Assembly (NCBI GenBank): GCA_016931515.1
Contig: JAFGEQ010000019.1
Location: forward strand, 62,001 to 126,000
Source of the DNA: a candidate division CSSED10-310 bacterium
GTDB lineage: Bacteria; CSSED10-310
Direction of reading: 5' to 3'
DNA length: 64,000 nucleotides
Below, one piece after another: positions 27,349 to 36,737 of the stretch. The translations under genes were made by a program, and so were the position numbers. Within the stretch, counting starts at the first letter, position 1, and every line of letters begins with the position of its first letter. The notes beneath the pieces were generated by a model. It was given only the letters and a program-made list of their open reading frames with translations. It had not been told where the DNA came from and ran no database searches.

Positions 27349-28367
27349 TGGTTTCCGCCGAGACTTTACGGATTAGCGTAATAATACCCTCAGCTGCAGC
27401 GCCTGATGTGTTCCAGGAAGTTTTGGAAGCACTGTGTCGGCAGGAACCTCAACCTTCTGAGATTATTGTCGTCGATGATGCAATGGATAAAAGGGCCTAT
27501 GATGTTATTCAGGGCATTCATAAGGTTTGTCCGGTAAAAATCATTAAGAATTCAGGGACAGGCGTCTCTGCAGCCAGGAATACCGGTGCAGCGTCAGCCG
27601 GTTTTGAAATCCTCGTTTTCGTTGATACTGATGTCATTGTTTCCCCGGGGTCCTTCAGAGCTGTTACGGACACACTGTCAATGAATCAGGATATCGACGG
27701 CGTCGTAGGTATTCAAAGCCATGACATACGGTTTACGGATTTTTTCAGCCGCTGGAAAAACCACTGGATGAGGTATACTTACAGACGATTGAAAGGGCAT
27801 GTACATCTTTTCTACACATCCTGCGCAGCGATCAGAAAGTCCGTTTTTATGTCTACCGGCGGTTTTGATGAAAATTACCGGATGCCAAGTATTGAAGACA
27901 CTGCGTTCGGCAGGGTTCTGGGTGTCATGGGAGCGAAGATTCTTCCACTTCCTGCATTCGAAATAGAGCATGTAAAATCCTACTCTTTTCGGTCCGTGCT
28001 GAGAACTGATCTGGTCCGATCATCTGCCCTGCTTAAATTTGCCTTGAGAAATCTGAAAAGTGGAAAGCACTCCGGAACATCCAGAACATCGGTTCCTGCC
28101 AGTTTCATAATCGGAACAGTGTGCATGGGTTTGTTCTGGATGTTCATGGCGATCGGACTGACAGGTAGTTCAATATCGTTCCTGATAGCCTGTGGTCTCC
28201 TTGTTACCTTCTGGATCGTAAACCTATCCTGGGTTAACTACCTGCTGGAAGAGGAAGGGGCCGCTTTTTTCTTAAAGGGAATGATTTTTATGCCTCTCGA
28301 TGTGAGTTTTGTAATCCTGGGTATCGGTCGGGGTATTTGGGAGTTTCTCACTGGAACGCATTATTGA
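27348..28367 (+). CDS. Glycosyltransferase family 2 protein with C-terminal membrane helices
   Basis: The 339-residue protein has a GT-A fold: ISVIIPSAAAPDVF at the N-terminus, IIVVDDAMDKR (D43-D44), SAARNTGAASAGFEILVFVDTDVIV with the DxD motif at D93-T-D95, and the acceptor-side GGFDENYRMPSIEDTAFG. Two or three hydrophobic helices fill about 245-315. It uses a nucleotide-sugar to glycosylate a lipid or polysaccharide. Start ATG overlaps the saccharopine dehydrogenase stop, so it is coupled to a gene with no evident functional link. The 3' end overlaps the convergent sulfatase-fold gene by 7 bp. Confidence 0.87.
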   Translation: MVSAETLRISVIIPSAAAPDVFQEVLEALCRQEPQPSEIIVVDDAMDKRAYDVIQGIHKVCPVKIIKNSGTGVSAARNTGAASAGFEILVFVDTDVIVSPGSFRAVTDTLSMNQDIDGVVGIQSHDIRFTDFFSRWKNHWMRYTYRRLKGHVHLFYTSCAAIRKSVFMSTGGFDENYRMPSIEDTAFGRVLGVMGAKILPLPAFEIEHVKSYSFRSVLRTDLVRSSALLKFALRNLKSGKHSGTSRTSVPASFIIGTVCMGLFWMFMAIGLTGSSISFLIACGLLVTFWIVNLSWVNYLLEEEGAAFFLKGMIFMPLDVSFVILGIGRGIWEFLTGTHY

Positions 28368-30067
28368 GATGGAACGACATAACCGAGTGTTTCCAACTTC
28401 TGCAGAGTATCCGGTGAGAGATCTTCGGACACAGCCGACTTTCGGGCGGATGCCGATGTAAAGCTTTCGGTTACAAGGTCAAGATAATCCTGTGTCAATT
28501 CTGCTGATTCATCTGCAATGTTTCGAGCTTCCGATGGATCGTTTTCCAGGTCGAACATCTCTGTCAGGTCGCGACCGAGATTATGAACCAGCTTATAACG
28601 GGTTGTCCGGATACCTCTCTGCTTCACGGCACCTGGACACATAATGATTCCGAAGTTTTCAATCAATGCCATATGTCGATATGCTTGATGATCCAAAAGG
28701 TCAAATCCTTCCATCGTCCTCCCGGGTAGAAGACCGACGGCCGGCAGTATTGTCGATGCAATATCACTCCCGCAAGCAAGTCGTGTATCAAGGCCTTTAA
28801 GATTAGAATTAAATCCGGAGAAAAAAAGCATGGGGATAGATAACGCGGGTTCATAAATGTCCTCACCATGTGTATAAAAATACCCATGTTCCCCGAAACT
28901 TTCGCCATGATCCGCAAGTATGGCTATCAACGAGTTATCCAAAACGCCTGATATAAGAAGCTGTTTGATTATTTCCCCAACGCCCCGATCCATTTCGCTG
29001 ACTTCGCCGAGATAGAGTTCCTCGGGTCGCCCCGGATCAGGGGGTATGTCTGTATATCTGACAGCCCGTTTCGCATTATTCAAAGCGTTTTCGTTCGGGT
29101 ACTGTTTATAATTCGGGGTGACTCTGGATGAATAATACTGCTGTTCGATGATCGGTGGGTTATAGGGAGCATGGGGATCGAAATAATGAATCCAAAGAAA
29201 AAACGGTACTCCATCTCCCGTATATTTCCGGATCCATGGAATTGCCAATGAGTTGGTCCAGCGGCAATTACGTTCTAATTTATGACCGGTGCACAGGTTT
29301 GCAAGCGCCAGAAACCAAGAGGCTTGTCGAAGATCGCCAGGTACATTGAATTGATCGTGATACAGCATAAACCCCTGGTCCAGTCCGAACCTGCTGTCTA
29401 ATGGAAAGCAACTCACAAATGCGGCTGTCCGATAACCGGTGTTACGGAGTATTTCAGTCATGGTTTCATTGGTGGGATGCAGCCTGTATCGATTCTCTGA
29501 TGCGCCGTGAACTGCCGGGATCGTTGATGTCAACATTGATGCATGGGAAGGTGTTGTCATTGGAACCGGACAAGCCGCATTCATGAATTGCCGGCTGTTC
29601 CTGGCCAGTTCATCGAGCCAAGGTGTTCTTACGAATGGGTGTCCGCCCATTCCGATTGAATCCGATCGAAGTGTATCGAGAGTTATCAGCAATATATTCC
29701 GTGCATTTTCCGGAGGGCATCCACGAATGCTGCGAAAGGACCAACCGACATTCATGATGGTGAGTGTTGATGATAACAGGAAAAGTAAGACCAGGTTCAG
29801 AACGGAGAGTATCCGGGGCCGGGTTCTGAGGACGCGTCCCAACGCAAGAAAGACAAATGCTGAGCACAGGAGGCCCAACAATCCCAGTCCGAGCGCATCC
29901 CAGAATAGAAAGCCGACGATTTCTCCTGTTCGGTCGAATTGAGCCAGACCGAAGAACATGATCATCAGGCCGTCAACAATACCCATTACAACACCGGCAT
30001 TGAATCCTCCCCACAGGATTTGAAGCCAGCGCGGAACTTTGATTTTTTGTTTCTTTTTTTCAGGCAT
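28361..30067 (-). CDS. Membrane-anchored sulfatase-fold (alkaline phosphatase superfamily) enzyme with Thr nucleophile
   Basis: The 568-residue protein has three or four membrane helices (about 20-110) and a sulfatase-fold catalytic domain from about 123. Metal ligands are D131 and T-region NILLITLDTLRSD, and ILADHGESFGEHG downstream. The nucleophile motif reads TTPSH (171-175) where true sulfatases have C/S-x-P-x-R, so formylglycine formation is impossible. The enzyme is more likely a phospho- or phosphoglycerol-type transferase or phosphodiesterase acting outside the membrane. It ends LQKLETLGYVVPSQ, a variant of the LGY tail seen in the 51-58 kb cluster. Downstream partner of the second radical SAM pair (13-nt gap). 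Confidence 0.83.
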   Translation of the reverse strand: MPEKKKQKIKVPRWLQILWGGFNAGVVMGIVDGLMIMFFGLAQFDRTGEIVGFLFWDALGLGLLGLLCSAFVFLALGRVLRTRPRILSVLNLVLLFLLSSTLTIMNVGWSFRSIRGCPPENARNILLITLDTLRSDSIGMGGHPFVRTPWLDELARNSRQFMNAACPVPMTTPSHASMLTSTIPAVHGASENRYRLHPTNETMTEILRNTGYRTAAFVSCFPLDSRFGLDQGFMLYHDQFNVPGDLRQASWFLALANLCTGHKLERNCRWTNSLAIPWIRKYTGDGVPFFLWIHYFDPHAPYNPPIIEQQYYSSRVTPNYKQYPNENALNNAKRAVRYTDIPPDPGRPEELYLGEVSEMDRGVGEIIKQLLISGVLDNSLIAILADHGESFGEHGYFYTHGEDIYEPALSIPMLFFSGFNSNLKGLDTRLACGSDIASTILPAVGLLPGRTMEGFDLLDHQAYRHMALIENFGIIMCPGAVKQRGIRTTRYKLVHNLGRDLTEMFDLENDPSEARNIADESAELTQDYLDLVTESFTSASARKSAVSEDLSPDTLQKLETLGYVVPSQ

Positions 30068-30080
30068 GGATCATCATACC

Positions 30081-31496
30081 TCAATAATTTTTCTTCCATA
30101 ACAGAGCGCGTCGGGCAAGTTCAAGGAAAGGCATTTTATATGTTTTGGAGTATCGCCAGGCATATGTCAGATTAAAAACAAACTGAATCAGTTTATTCCT
30201 TGGATTCTGCCTGGTTATCCAACGGATGAGTTTTTCAAGACGGGGATATCTCACGGCGATATAGAACAGTTTTTGAAGGATTACCAATGCATTCGAATCG
30301 GGGTTTTTCAATACAGTATCATTAAAATAGGATTGATTCAGTGAATCGACATCGTAATCGGTATCCAGAACACCGATTTTCCGGGCGTACATCTCGAGTT
30401 CTGTACCTGGATACGGTTGAATAATGGAACACCACGGGTAATCACTCCGGATGATTTGGTTCAAGTGGATGGTTTCCCAGACATTCGCAACTGTTTCACC
30501 AGGCATCCCAACCATGTTGAATGTTCCAATCCTGATCTTGTTCTTCCTCAGCATTGCAGCGGTTTCGATGATTTGCTGGCGGGTGATATTCTTCCCCAGA
30601 ATCTGGTTTCTGATGTAATCGTTGCCGCTTTCAATTCCGAAATAAGCGATATAGCAACCGGCTCGTTTCATCGCCTCGATGCTTTCCGGTGACGCTATAT
30701 CTGCACGGATCAGGCATGAAAAGGGTAACTTTACCTCCCGTCTGTATCGTTCAAGAAACTCAATCAGCCACGCCTGATCCAGTAGAAAGACTTCATCATC
30801 GAAACGGACGGCCTTTAACGGATAGTTCTTTTTGACAAGAAGAATTTCTTCACAGATTTTACCGGGGTCCGGTTGGCGGACCATTGCTCCCAAGCCTTGA
30901 TAGAGCGACTTATAGGCTCTATTACTGCAAAAATTACAGTTGAAAGGACATCCTCGGCCGGTGATGAAGTGTTTGTTTGGACTCTTCGCAAGAATAGGGT
31001 ATTTGCGATAATACAAGTCCCGATCAGGGACAGGAAGAATGTTCAAGTCGGATATCAAAGGACGTAACGAATTTCGAATAATCCGTCCATCATCTGATAT
31101 CCAGATATTCCGGATCGAGTTCAGACTCTCTTTTCTGTCGACGGCATCGGCCAGTTCAACCAATGCGCCTTCACCTTCTCCGATACAGATAGCATCGACG
31201 GATGTATTTTCGATGAAATCAGGAAAAAATGTCGGGTGAGGTCCTCCTGCAATTGTCAGAACGCAATGCTTTTTCTTTATGGTTTCAAAGGTGCGGGACA
31301 CCCAGTTATGTGTTCCGCTTACTGTATAGGCTCCCACAATGTCCACTCTCGATCGATCGACATAATCAGCAATGATATCCGGTTGATCTTCAATCAATAA
31401 ATCAACTGAATGACCATGCTGTTTCAACAGGGATGACAGGATCATTGTGCCCAGAAACTCGAACCAGAAATTCTGAATGAAGAGGATACGAGCCAT
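30081..31496 (-). CDS. B12-binding radical SAM protein (type A of pair 2)
   Basis: The 471-residue protein has a B12-binding-like N-terminal domain (GGPHPTFFPDFIEN, about 84-97) and radical SAM cysteines C183, C187 and C190 in ITGRGCPFNCNFC. It is similar over its full length to the protein at 9754-11178, including the N-terminal MAR-LF-Q, the PDRDLYYRKYP segment, FGIESGNDYIRNQILGK and the hydrophobic basic C-terminus. It follows the 31504-32919 gene after 7 nt and precedes a membrane sulfatase-fold enzyme. Substrate unknown; context suggests lipid or glycolipid modification. Confidence 0.88.
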   Translation of the reverse strand: MARILFIQNFWFEFLGTMILSSLLKQHGHSVDLLIEDQPDIIADYVDRSRVDIVGAYTVSGTHNWVSRTFETIKKKHCVLTIAGGPHPTFFPDFIENTSVDAICIGEGEGALVELADAVDRKESLNSIRNIWISDDGRIIRNSLRPLISDLNILPVPDRDLYYRKYPILAKSPNKHFITGRGCPFNCNFCSNRAYKSLYQGLGAMVRQPDPGKICEEILLVKKNYPLKAVRFDDEVFLLDQAWLIEFLERYRREVKLPFSCLIRADIASPESIEAMKRAGCYIAYFGIESGNDYIRNQILGKNITRQQIIETAAMLRKNKIRIGTFNMVGMPGETVANVWETIHLNQIIRSDYPWCSIIQPYPGTELEMYARKIGVLDTDYDVDSLNQSYFNDTVLKNPDSNALVILQKLFYIAVRYPRLEKLIRWITRQNPRNKLIQFVFNLTYAWRYSKTYKMPFLELARRALLWKKNY

Positions 31497-31503
31497 ATAT
31501 TAA

Positions 31504-32919
31504 CTAAACCTCTTTTTTCAGAAGAGTACGGAGACCGCCTTTAATCAGGATAAACGCTTTTTTCGGCGGAAGCTGCAGAAGTTTTCGGACCTGGCGCACC
31601 ATGTATCTTGGTCGGAGATAAAACCGGCGGTATGCCCGGGCGATTGTTTTCCGGATTTCTTTCTCATTTCGACCCTCCGGCAAGTAAACAATCTCGTTAA
31701 AAACATTATATGTGGTCGGATCATCATTAATGATTGTCCCTGATTCCCGAGCCAGATCAGATAACTCATTGCCGGGATAAGGGACGAACGTGAGCCAGTA
31801 CACATAGTCCGGATCGAGCTCCAGTCCGAACCGGATACTTTGCTCGGTGTCCTCCCGGGTTTCGGTAGGCAACGTCAGCATAAATGATGCGACAGTTTCA
31901 ATTCCCAATTTCCTGCAGACTTTAAATGTTTTCCGTGCCTGATCAAGAGTCGTTCCCTTTCTGATCAGTTTTAACAGGCGATCCACACCAGTTTCCACAC
32001 CAAAAAAGATCTGGTAGCAACCTGCCTGCCTCATCTGACTCAACAAATCCTCGTCTACCAGATCGACTCGTGTAAAACATGCCCATGGAATGGAGAGATC
32101 GGCATTGATCAGGGCATCGCATAACGCCAGGACTCTATCCCGGTTCACCGTGAAGGTTTCATCATAAAACTGAATACTGTCTACTCCGAAACTCTCCATC
32201 ATATATCGAATATCTGCAATAACTTTCGCCGGGGAGCGATATCGGAAAGTTTTTCCAAAGATCAGATCTCCGGAACAGTAGGAACAGTTAAAAGGGCAAC
32301 CCCGGCTTGTGAATAAAAGTTGGGTGTTGCTTCCTTTTAACTGGGCGGAACTGTGGTATTTATCCATCGGGAACAGGTGGAGTGCGGGGAAGGGAAGATC
32401 ATCGAGGGAACTGATCAGCGGAGGCCGCTGTGTGACCACGAATTCGCCGGATTCGTTGATGATTGCAATTCCTTCTACATCAGCCAGTTTCCCTCCGGAT
32501 TCGATGCAACTCAACAATTCGGAGAACGCGATCTCACCTTCACCGATCACGACGATATCGACAGGTGAATCCCGAAGCTGCTCCTCCGGAAACAACGTTG
32601 CCTGGACACCTCCGAATACGATTTGAATATCCGGATTTAATGACTTGACAATGCTTGCGACCTTACGACAGCGAGCCAGATTCGCGCAGAATGTCTGAAA
32701 TCCAACCACCTGTGGCTGAAACGCAACCACTCGCGATTTGATGGCATCATAATCCAGTTGATCCGCTTCTGCATCGATGACCATGACCTCGTGACCATTT
32801 TCCAGGGCAACGGCTGCAATAAATGCCAAGCCCATCGAAGGATATACGGCACCCGCTTCCAGCAGGTCTCCATATCTTTCCTTGAGTGTGCTGGGTGGGA
32901 TCACCAATAGAACTTTCAA
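31504..32919 (-). CDS. B12-binding radical SAM protein (type B of pair 2)
   Basis: About 471 residues. A B12-binding-like domain (PSMGLAFIAAVALENGHEVMVIDAE, then VGFQTFCANL and IVFGGVQATLFPEE) precedes the radical SAM core with the CPFNCSYC cluster motif (SRGCPFNCSYCSGD) and a typical FYDETFTVNR strand. The C-terminus (RAYRRFYLRPRYMVRQVRKLL) resembles that of 8336-9754. A TTG codon at 32919 is preceded by AAGGAG at proper spacing and begins KVLLVIPPS, the usual B12-domain opening; the ATG at 32952 would swallow that ribosome site. First gene of the second radical SAM unit. Confidence 0.87.
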   Translation of the reverse strand: MKVLLVIPPSTLKERYGDLLEAGAVYPSMGLAFIAAVALENGHEVMVIDAEADQLDYDAIKSRVVAFQPQVVGFQTFCANLARCRKVASIVKSLNPDIQIVFGGVQATLFPEEQLRDSPVDIVVIGEGEIAFSELLSCIESGGKLADVEGIAIINESGEFVVTQRPPLISSLDDLPFPALHLFPMDKYHSSAQLKGSNTQLLFTSRGCPFNCSYCSGDLIFGKTFRYRSPAKVIADIRYMMESFGVDSIQFYDETFTVNRDRVLALCDALINADLSIPWACFTRVDLVDEDLLSQMRQAGCYQIFFGVETGVDRLLKLIRKGTTLDQARKTFKVCRKLGIETVASFMLTLPTETREDTEQSIRFGLELDPDYVYWLTFVPYPGNELSDLARESGTIINDDPTTYNVFNEIVYLPEGRNEKEIRKTIARAYRRFYLRPRYMVRQVRKLLQLPPKKAFILIKGGLRTLLKKEV

Positions 32920-33023
32920 CCTCAACTCCTTTCCCAATTGCCCGAGATCCATCAGGCAGACATATTAAAATACTCTTAATGCCGCTATATTTCCAACTCC
33001 GAATCGACAAGTATAAAATCGTT

Positions 33024-33055
33024 TTGACATATTCTTCGACTATTGACATATTCTT
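33024..33055 (+). promoter_or_regulatory. Tandem direct repeat with promoter boxes upstream of HD-GYP gene
   Basis: The 13-mer TTGACATATTCTT occurs at 33024-33036 and again at 33043-33055, a 19-nt period. The first copy supplies a perfect -35 (33024-33029); 17 nt later CATATT (33047-33052, inside the second copy) can act as -10. The second copy repeats the -35 box. A GGGC-GAAA-GCCC hairpin (33068-33079) follows in the leader. Confidence 0.5.
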
Positions 33056-33100
33056 TCCATAAGAAATGGGCGAAAGCCCGGATTGAAAAGCAGGAAAACT

Positions 33101-34663
33101 ATGCGCGAACGTTTGGAACAATCTTCGGAACCAACAATGCAACATAACATCGATCCGGTAGAGCATGACGAAAAACGGTCCCCATGGAAAGTCATTATCG
33201 CAGATGATGAACCGGAAATTCATTCCGTTACACGTCTGGTTCTGGACGATTTTCAATTCGATAACCGGCGGCTGGTGTTTTTAAGCGCTTTCTCCGGTAA
33301 TGAAACCTGTGCACTGATCAGGGAGAACCCGGATACCGCGTTACTGCTTCTCGATGTTGTTATGGAATCGGAACATGCCGGTCTTGATGTCGTGAAATAT
33401 ATCCGGGAAACCCTGAAAAATGGTTTCGTCCGTATTATTCTGCGTACGGGACAACCTGGGCAGGCTCCGGAGAGAAAAGTAATATCGACCTATGACATCA
33501 ACGATTACAAAGATAAAACTGAACTGACAACGGATCGACTGTACACGACGATCATGGCAAGTCTCAGGGCGTACCGTGATCTTCAGCGGATAGAGCGTAA
33601 CCGGAAAAGTCTGGAATCGATCGTGGCAACATCACCGAAAATCCTGGGCTTCCAATCTCAAGGGCAACTGGCCCAGGAAGTCCTCAATCAACTGACTGGG
33701 CTGCTCAGTCTCGAAAACGGATCGCCGCAGAAAAAGACCAGTTCGGCGTTTATTATCTGGGACAGGGAAGAGCCGTTCTGTCTGGCCGGCACAGGCCGTT
33801 TTGCTGAAAAAATCCGGCAATCGCTTACCGGTCTTGAATGTCAGGCATTTCGAACGAGAGTAATGATGGCAATGGATAGCGGCGAGCAGTTATTTGATGA
33901 CCGTTCGTATGCAGGCTTTTTCAGAACACTCAACGGCGTTCGGCACGTTGTCTATATCGAAAGTCACAGGAAACTCGAAGACCAGGATTATGAGCTCATT
34001 CGATTATTCATCTCCACCACTGCCGCTGCATTCGAAAACATACACCTGAACAAGGAACTGGAAGCAACTCATCGGGAAATTATTGATACTCTTGGTGAGA
34101 TGATCGAATGCCGGTTCAGGGAAATGGGCAACCACGTTAAACGTGTCGCGGCTTTCGCACAATTACTGGCCTTGAAGACCGGAATGAATGAAAAAGATGC
34201 GGAAATCCTTCGATTTGCGTCACCAATGCACGACATCGGGAAAATAGGCATTCCCGACATCATCTTGAAAAAACCAGGTCGTCTGACTCCTGATGAGTTC
34301 GAAGTTATGAAACAGCATACGATGATCGGATATAATATCCTAAAAGGATCGGATCGCCAGATTTTAAAGTACGGCGCTACAATCGCACTCCAGCATCATG
34401 AGCGTTGGGATGGTTTGGGATATCCGAACGGGTTGAAAGGGGAACAGATCCATATCATCGGCCGAATTATTCGTCTGGTTGATGTATTCGATGCCCTGGG
34501 CAATGAGAGAGTTTACAAAAAAGCCTGGGAACTGGATGAAATTGTATCATATTTGATAGAAGAGAGAGGCACGCAGTTTGATCCGAAACTAGTCGATATT
34601 TTTCTGGAGAATATAGGCGAATTCGTAGAAATTAAGAAACAATATCCTGACGAAACCCAGTAA
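33101..34663 (+). CDS. Response regulator with receiver, DUF3369-like and HD-GYP domains
   Basis: From ATG 33101 (after AGGA; an upstream TTG at 33083 is less likely) the protein has 520 residues. The receiver domain (about 28-150) shows DDEPEIH and the phospho-acceptor D85 in LLLLDVV. A middle region (about 170-320) looks like DUF3369/GAF. The C-terminal HD-GYP domain has ECRFREMGNHVKRV, catalytic H377-D378 in MHDIGKIGIPD, HHERWDGLGYPNGL with the GYP triplet, and DVFDAL. HD-GYP enzymes hydrolyse cyclic di-GMP to GMP or pGpG. The sensor kinase gene starts 2 nt downstream, forming a two-component pair. Confidence 0.93.
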   Translation: MRERLEQSSEPTMQHNIDPVEHDEKRSPWKVIIADDEPEIHSVTRLVLDDFQFDNRRLVFLSAFSGNETCALIRENPDTALLLLDVVMESEHAGLDVVKYIRETLKNGFVRIILRTGQPGQAPERKVISTYDINDYKDKTELTTDRLYTTIMASLRAYRDLQRIERNRKSLESIVATSPKILGFQSQGQLAQEVLNQLTGLLSLENGSPQKKTSSAFIIWDREEPFCLAGTGRFAEKIRQSLTGLECQAFRTRVMMAMDSGEQLFDDRSYAGFFRTLNGVRHVVYIESHRKLEDQDYELIRLFISTTAAAFENIHLNKELEATHREIIDTLGEMIECRFREMGNHVKRVAAFAQLLALKTGMNEKDAEILRFASPMHDIGKIGIPDIILKKPGRLTPDEFEVMKQHTMIGYNILKGSDRQILKYGATIALQHHERWDGLGYPNGLKGEQIHIIGRIIRLVDVFDALGNERVYKKAWELDEIVSYLIEERGTQFDPKLVDIFLENIGEFVEIKKQYPDETQ

Positions 34664-34665
34664 TC

Positions 34666-36687
34666 GTGGATCGAATCAATCGGTTGATCAGCTGGATAAA
34701 AAAACGAACAGTCGGACGAGACATTGTCATCGGTGTCGTTCTGGTAGCCGGCAGCGTTGTTCTCATGATGGGTTTTTTAAATTATTATGGCGTTGTCCAG
34801 GTCGCGAAGAATGAGCAGGAAGCACGTTTGGAGCGTGTTGCAACGATGTTATCCCGTCGGCTGTCGCGACTGATGGCGGATAAGAATTATGATGCTGCCA
34901 TCGACATTATGCGGGAAACGAAGAATGATCTTCCGGGGGCGAGCATCCGGCTGGAGGATTCGGAGGGGCATATTATCTTTTTTCATGATAATCCGTTGAT
35001 TCGTCCAGTGGTATCTCCGCAGGAAGTTGAGCAGGCAATTGAATTCGAAAAGCAGATTCAGGGCAGGGTACGTCTAACCACATACAGCGATCGGATTGCT
35101 CTGGTAAAGCGAAACACGATTACATTAACATTTTCAATTATTGCTGTGCTCATGCTTGCTTTGGTGATTACGATTAAAATAATTATCGGCAAGGTAATGA
35201 TGCAATCCTTACAGCAGATTCAATCAGGAATCCGGATTTTTGCAGACGGAAACTATGAGCACCGGATTGTGCCGAGTATCTACCAGGATGTGCAACCGAT
35301 TGTAACGGAGATCAACAGGATGGCGCAGTTTATCTCCAACCGGACATTGCAGTTGCAGCGAGAGATTAGTGAGCGGCGGCGCACGGAGATCGAACTGACT
35401 GAAAGCCGCCGTAAATTAGTGACACTCTTTCAAAATCTCCCGGGAATGGCATATCGGAGTGCGAACGATGAGTCCATGACGATGCTTTTCGTCAGCGAGG
35501 GTGTCAGGAAGTTGACCGGATACGAAGCGGAGCAATTGATCGATAACAAAGAGATAGAGTTTTATCGGTTGATTCATTCGGAGGATCGGGAGATGGTCAG
35601 TGTATCCAGGAAGAAAGGACTGCGGACTGATAAGCCATATGAGATTGAGTACAGAATACTGACGGCTTCGGGTGACATTCGCTGGGTATGGGAGCAAGGG
35701 ACCGGGATTACTAATGTTTTTGGTGAGATCCTTGCTTTGGAAGGGTTTATGATGGACATCACGTCCAGACGTATGGCGGAGGAGGAACTGCGGCGGCTGA
35801 ACGAGGAATTGGAGATGCGTGTTGATGCCAGGACGGCGGATTTGGAGGTATCGAACAGGGCGTTAAAGGAGAGTCTGAAGCTGATCAAGGAGACGCAGGT
35901 ACGGCTTGTAGAGAGTGAAAAGTTAGCTGCATTGGGTGGAATGGTCGCTGGAATGGCGCATGAGATAAACAACCCGCTGGGTATCAGTGTAACAGCCGCA
36001 TCCTATCTGGATGCCAGGTTGAAAGAAGCAGCGGATATCTGCATTGACAAGACGATTCCGGAATTGGCTGATATTTTCACGAATTTGCAGGAGAGTGCCC
36101 GGATTATTCGTGCTAACATCAAGCGCGCCTCCGAATTGGTGTCCGGATTTAAGAAGGTTGCCATTGATCAGTCGGTGGAGGAGAAGCGGATTTTCAGTAT
36201 GAAGGAATATCTCGATGAACTGATGCTGAGTCTGAGACCCGAACTGAAAAAGTCGATGACTGAAGTTGTTGTAAACTGCCCGGATAATCTCAAGGTTGAC
36301 AGTTATCCGGGAGCCTTTTCACAGATCATTACGAATCTCGTTATAAATGCCGTTCGTCATGGATTTGCTGAGCGAGGGAAGGGACGTATCGAATTAAGCG
36401 TCAAGCAGGCAGCTCGACATTTAATGGTAGTTTTCAGTGATGACGGCTGCGGTATTCCCGATCATGTTCTTCCCAAGATATTTGATCCCTTCTTCACCAC
36501 CGCTCGTGGCCAGGGAGGAAGTGGATTAGGGCTGCATGTTGTTTTCAGTATCGTCACAAATACTCTGAAGGGTGATATTCATTGTGACAGCCGGGTCAAC
36601 AGCGGAACCCGGTTCATAATAAGAATCCCGTACAGTGAGTTGGGAACAACGCTGATGATAGAATCACGCCCGGGTATCGAACAGTAA
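34666..36687 (+). CDS. Membrane sensor histidine kinase with PAS domain
   Basis: The 673-residue kinase has two membrane helices (about 20-41 and 152-174) flanking an extracytoplasmic sensor of about 110 residues, then HAMP (about 175-230), a PAS/PAC module (about 245-370), a coiled coil, and the HisKA site H432 in MAHEINNPLG. The ATPase domain shows N-box NLVINAVRHG, DDGCGIP, and GGSGLGLHVV. No receiver domain is attached. Start is GTG 34666, directly after the HD-GYP regulator, which is the obvious partner and would link an external signal to c-di-GMP breakdown. Confidence 0.94.
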   Translation: MDRINRLISWIKKRTVGRDIVIGVVLVAGSVVLMMGFLNYYGVVQVAKNEQEARLERVATMLSRRLSRLMADKNYDAAIDIMRETKNDLPGASIRLEDSEGHIIFFHDNPLIRPVVSPQEVEQAIEFEKQIQGRVRLTTYSDRIALVKRNTITLTFSIIAVLMLALVITIKIIIGKVMMQSLQQIQSGIRIFADGNYEHRIVPSIYQDVQPIVTEINRMAQFISNRTLQLQREISERRRTEIELTESRRKLVTLFQNLPGMAYRSANDESMTMLFVSEGVRKLTGYEAEQLIDNKEIEFYRLIHSEDREMVSVSRKKGLRTDKPYEIEYRILTASGDIRWVWEQGTGITNVFGEILALEGFMMDITSRRMAEEELRRLNEELEMRVDARTADLEVSNRALKESLKLIKETQVRLVESEKLAALGGMVAGMAHEINNPLGISVTAASYLDARLKEAADICIDKTIPELADIFTNLQESARIIRANIKRASELVSGFKKVAIDQSVEEKRIFSMKEYLDELMLSLRPELKKSMTEVVVNCPDNLKVDSYPGAFSQIITNLVINAVRHGFAERGKGRIELSVKQAARHLMVVFSDDGCGIPDHVLPKIFDPFFTTARGQGGSGLGLHVVFSIVTNTLKGDIHCDSRVNSGTRFIIRIPYSELGTTLMIESRPGIEQ

Positions 36688-36737
36688 TCCCGATTACGGT
36701 ACGGATCGATTTAAAATTGGATCAGAGTGACTGACTG

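Noticed and set aside
28361-30067. Annotation of this gene as a formylglycine sulfatase
   Set aside because: The required Cys or Ser of C/S-x-P-x-R is Thr and the Arg is His.
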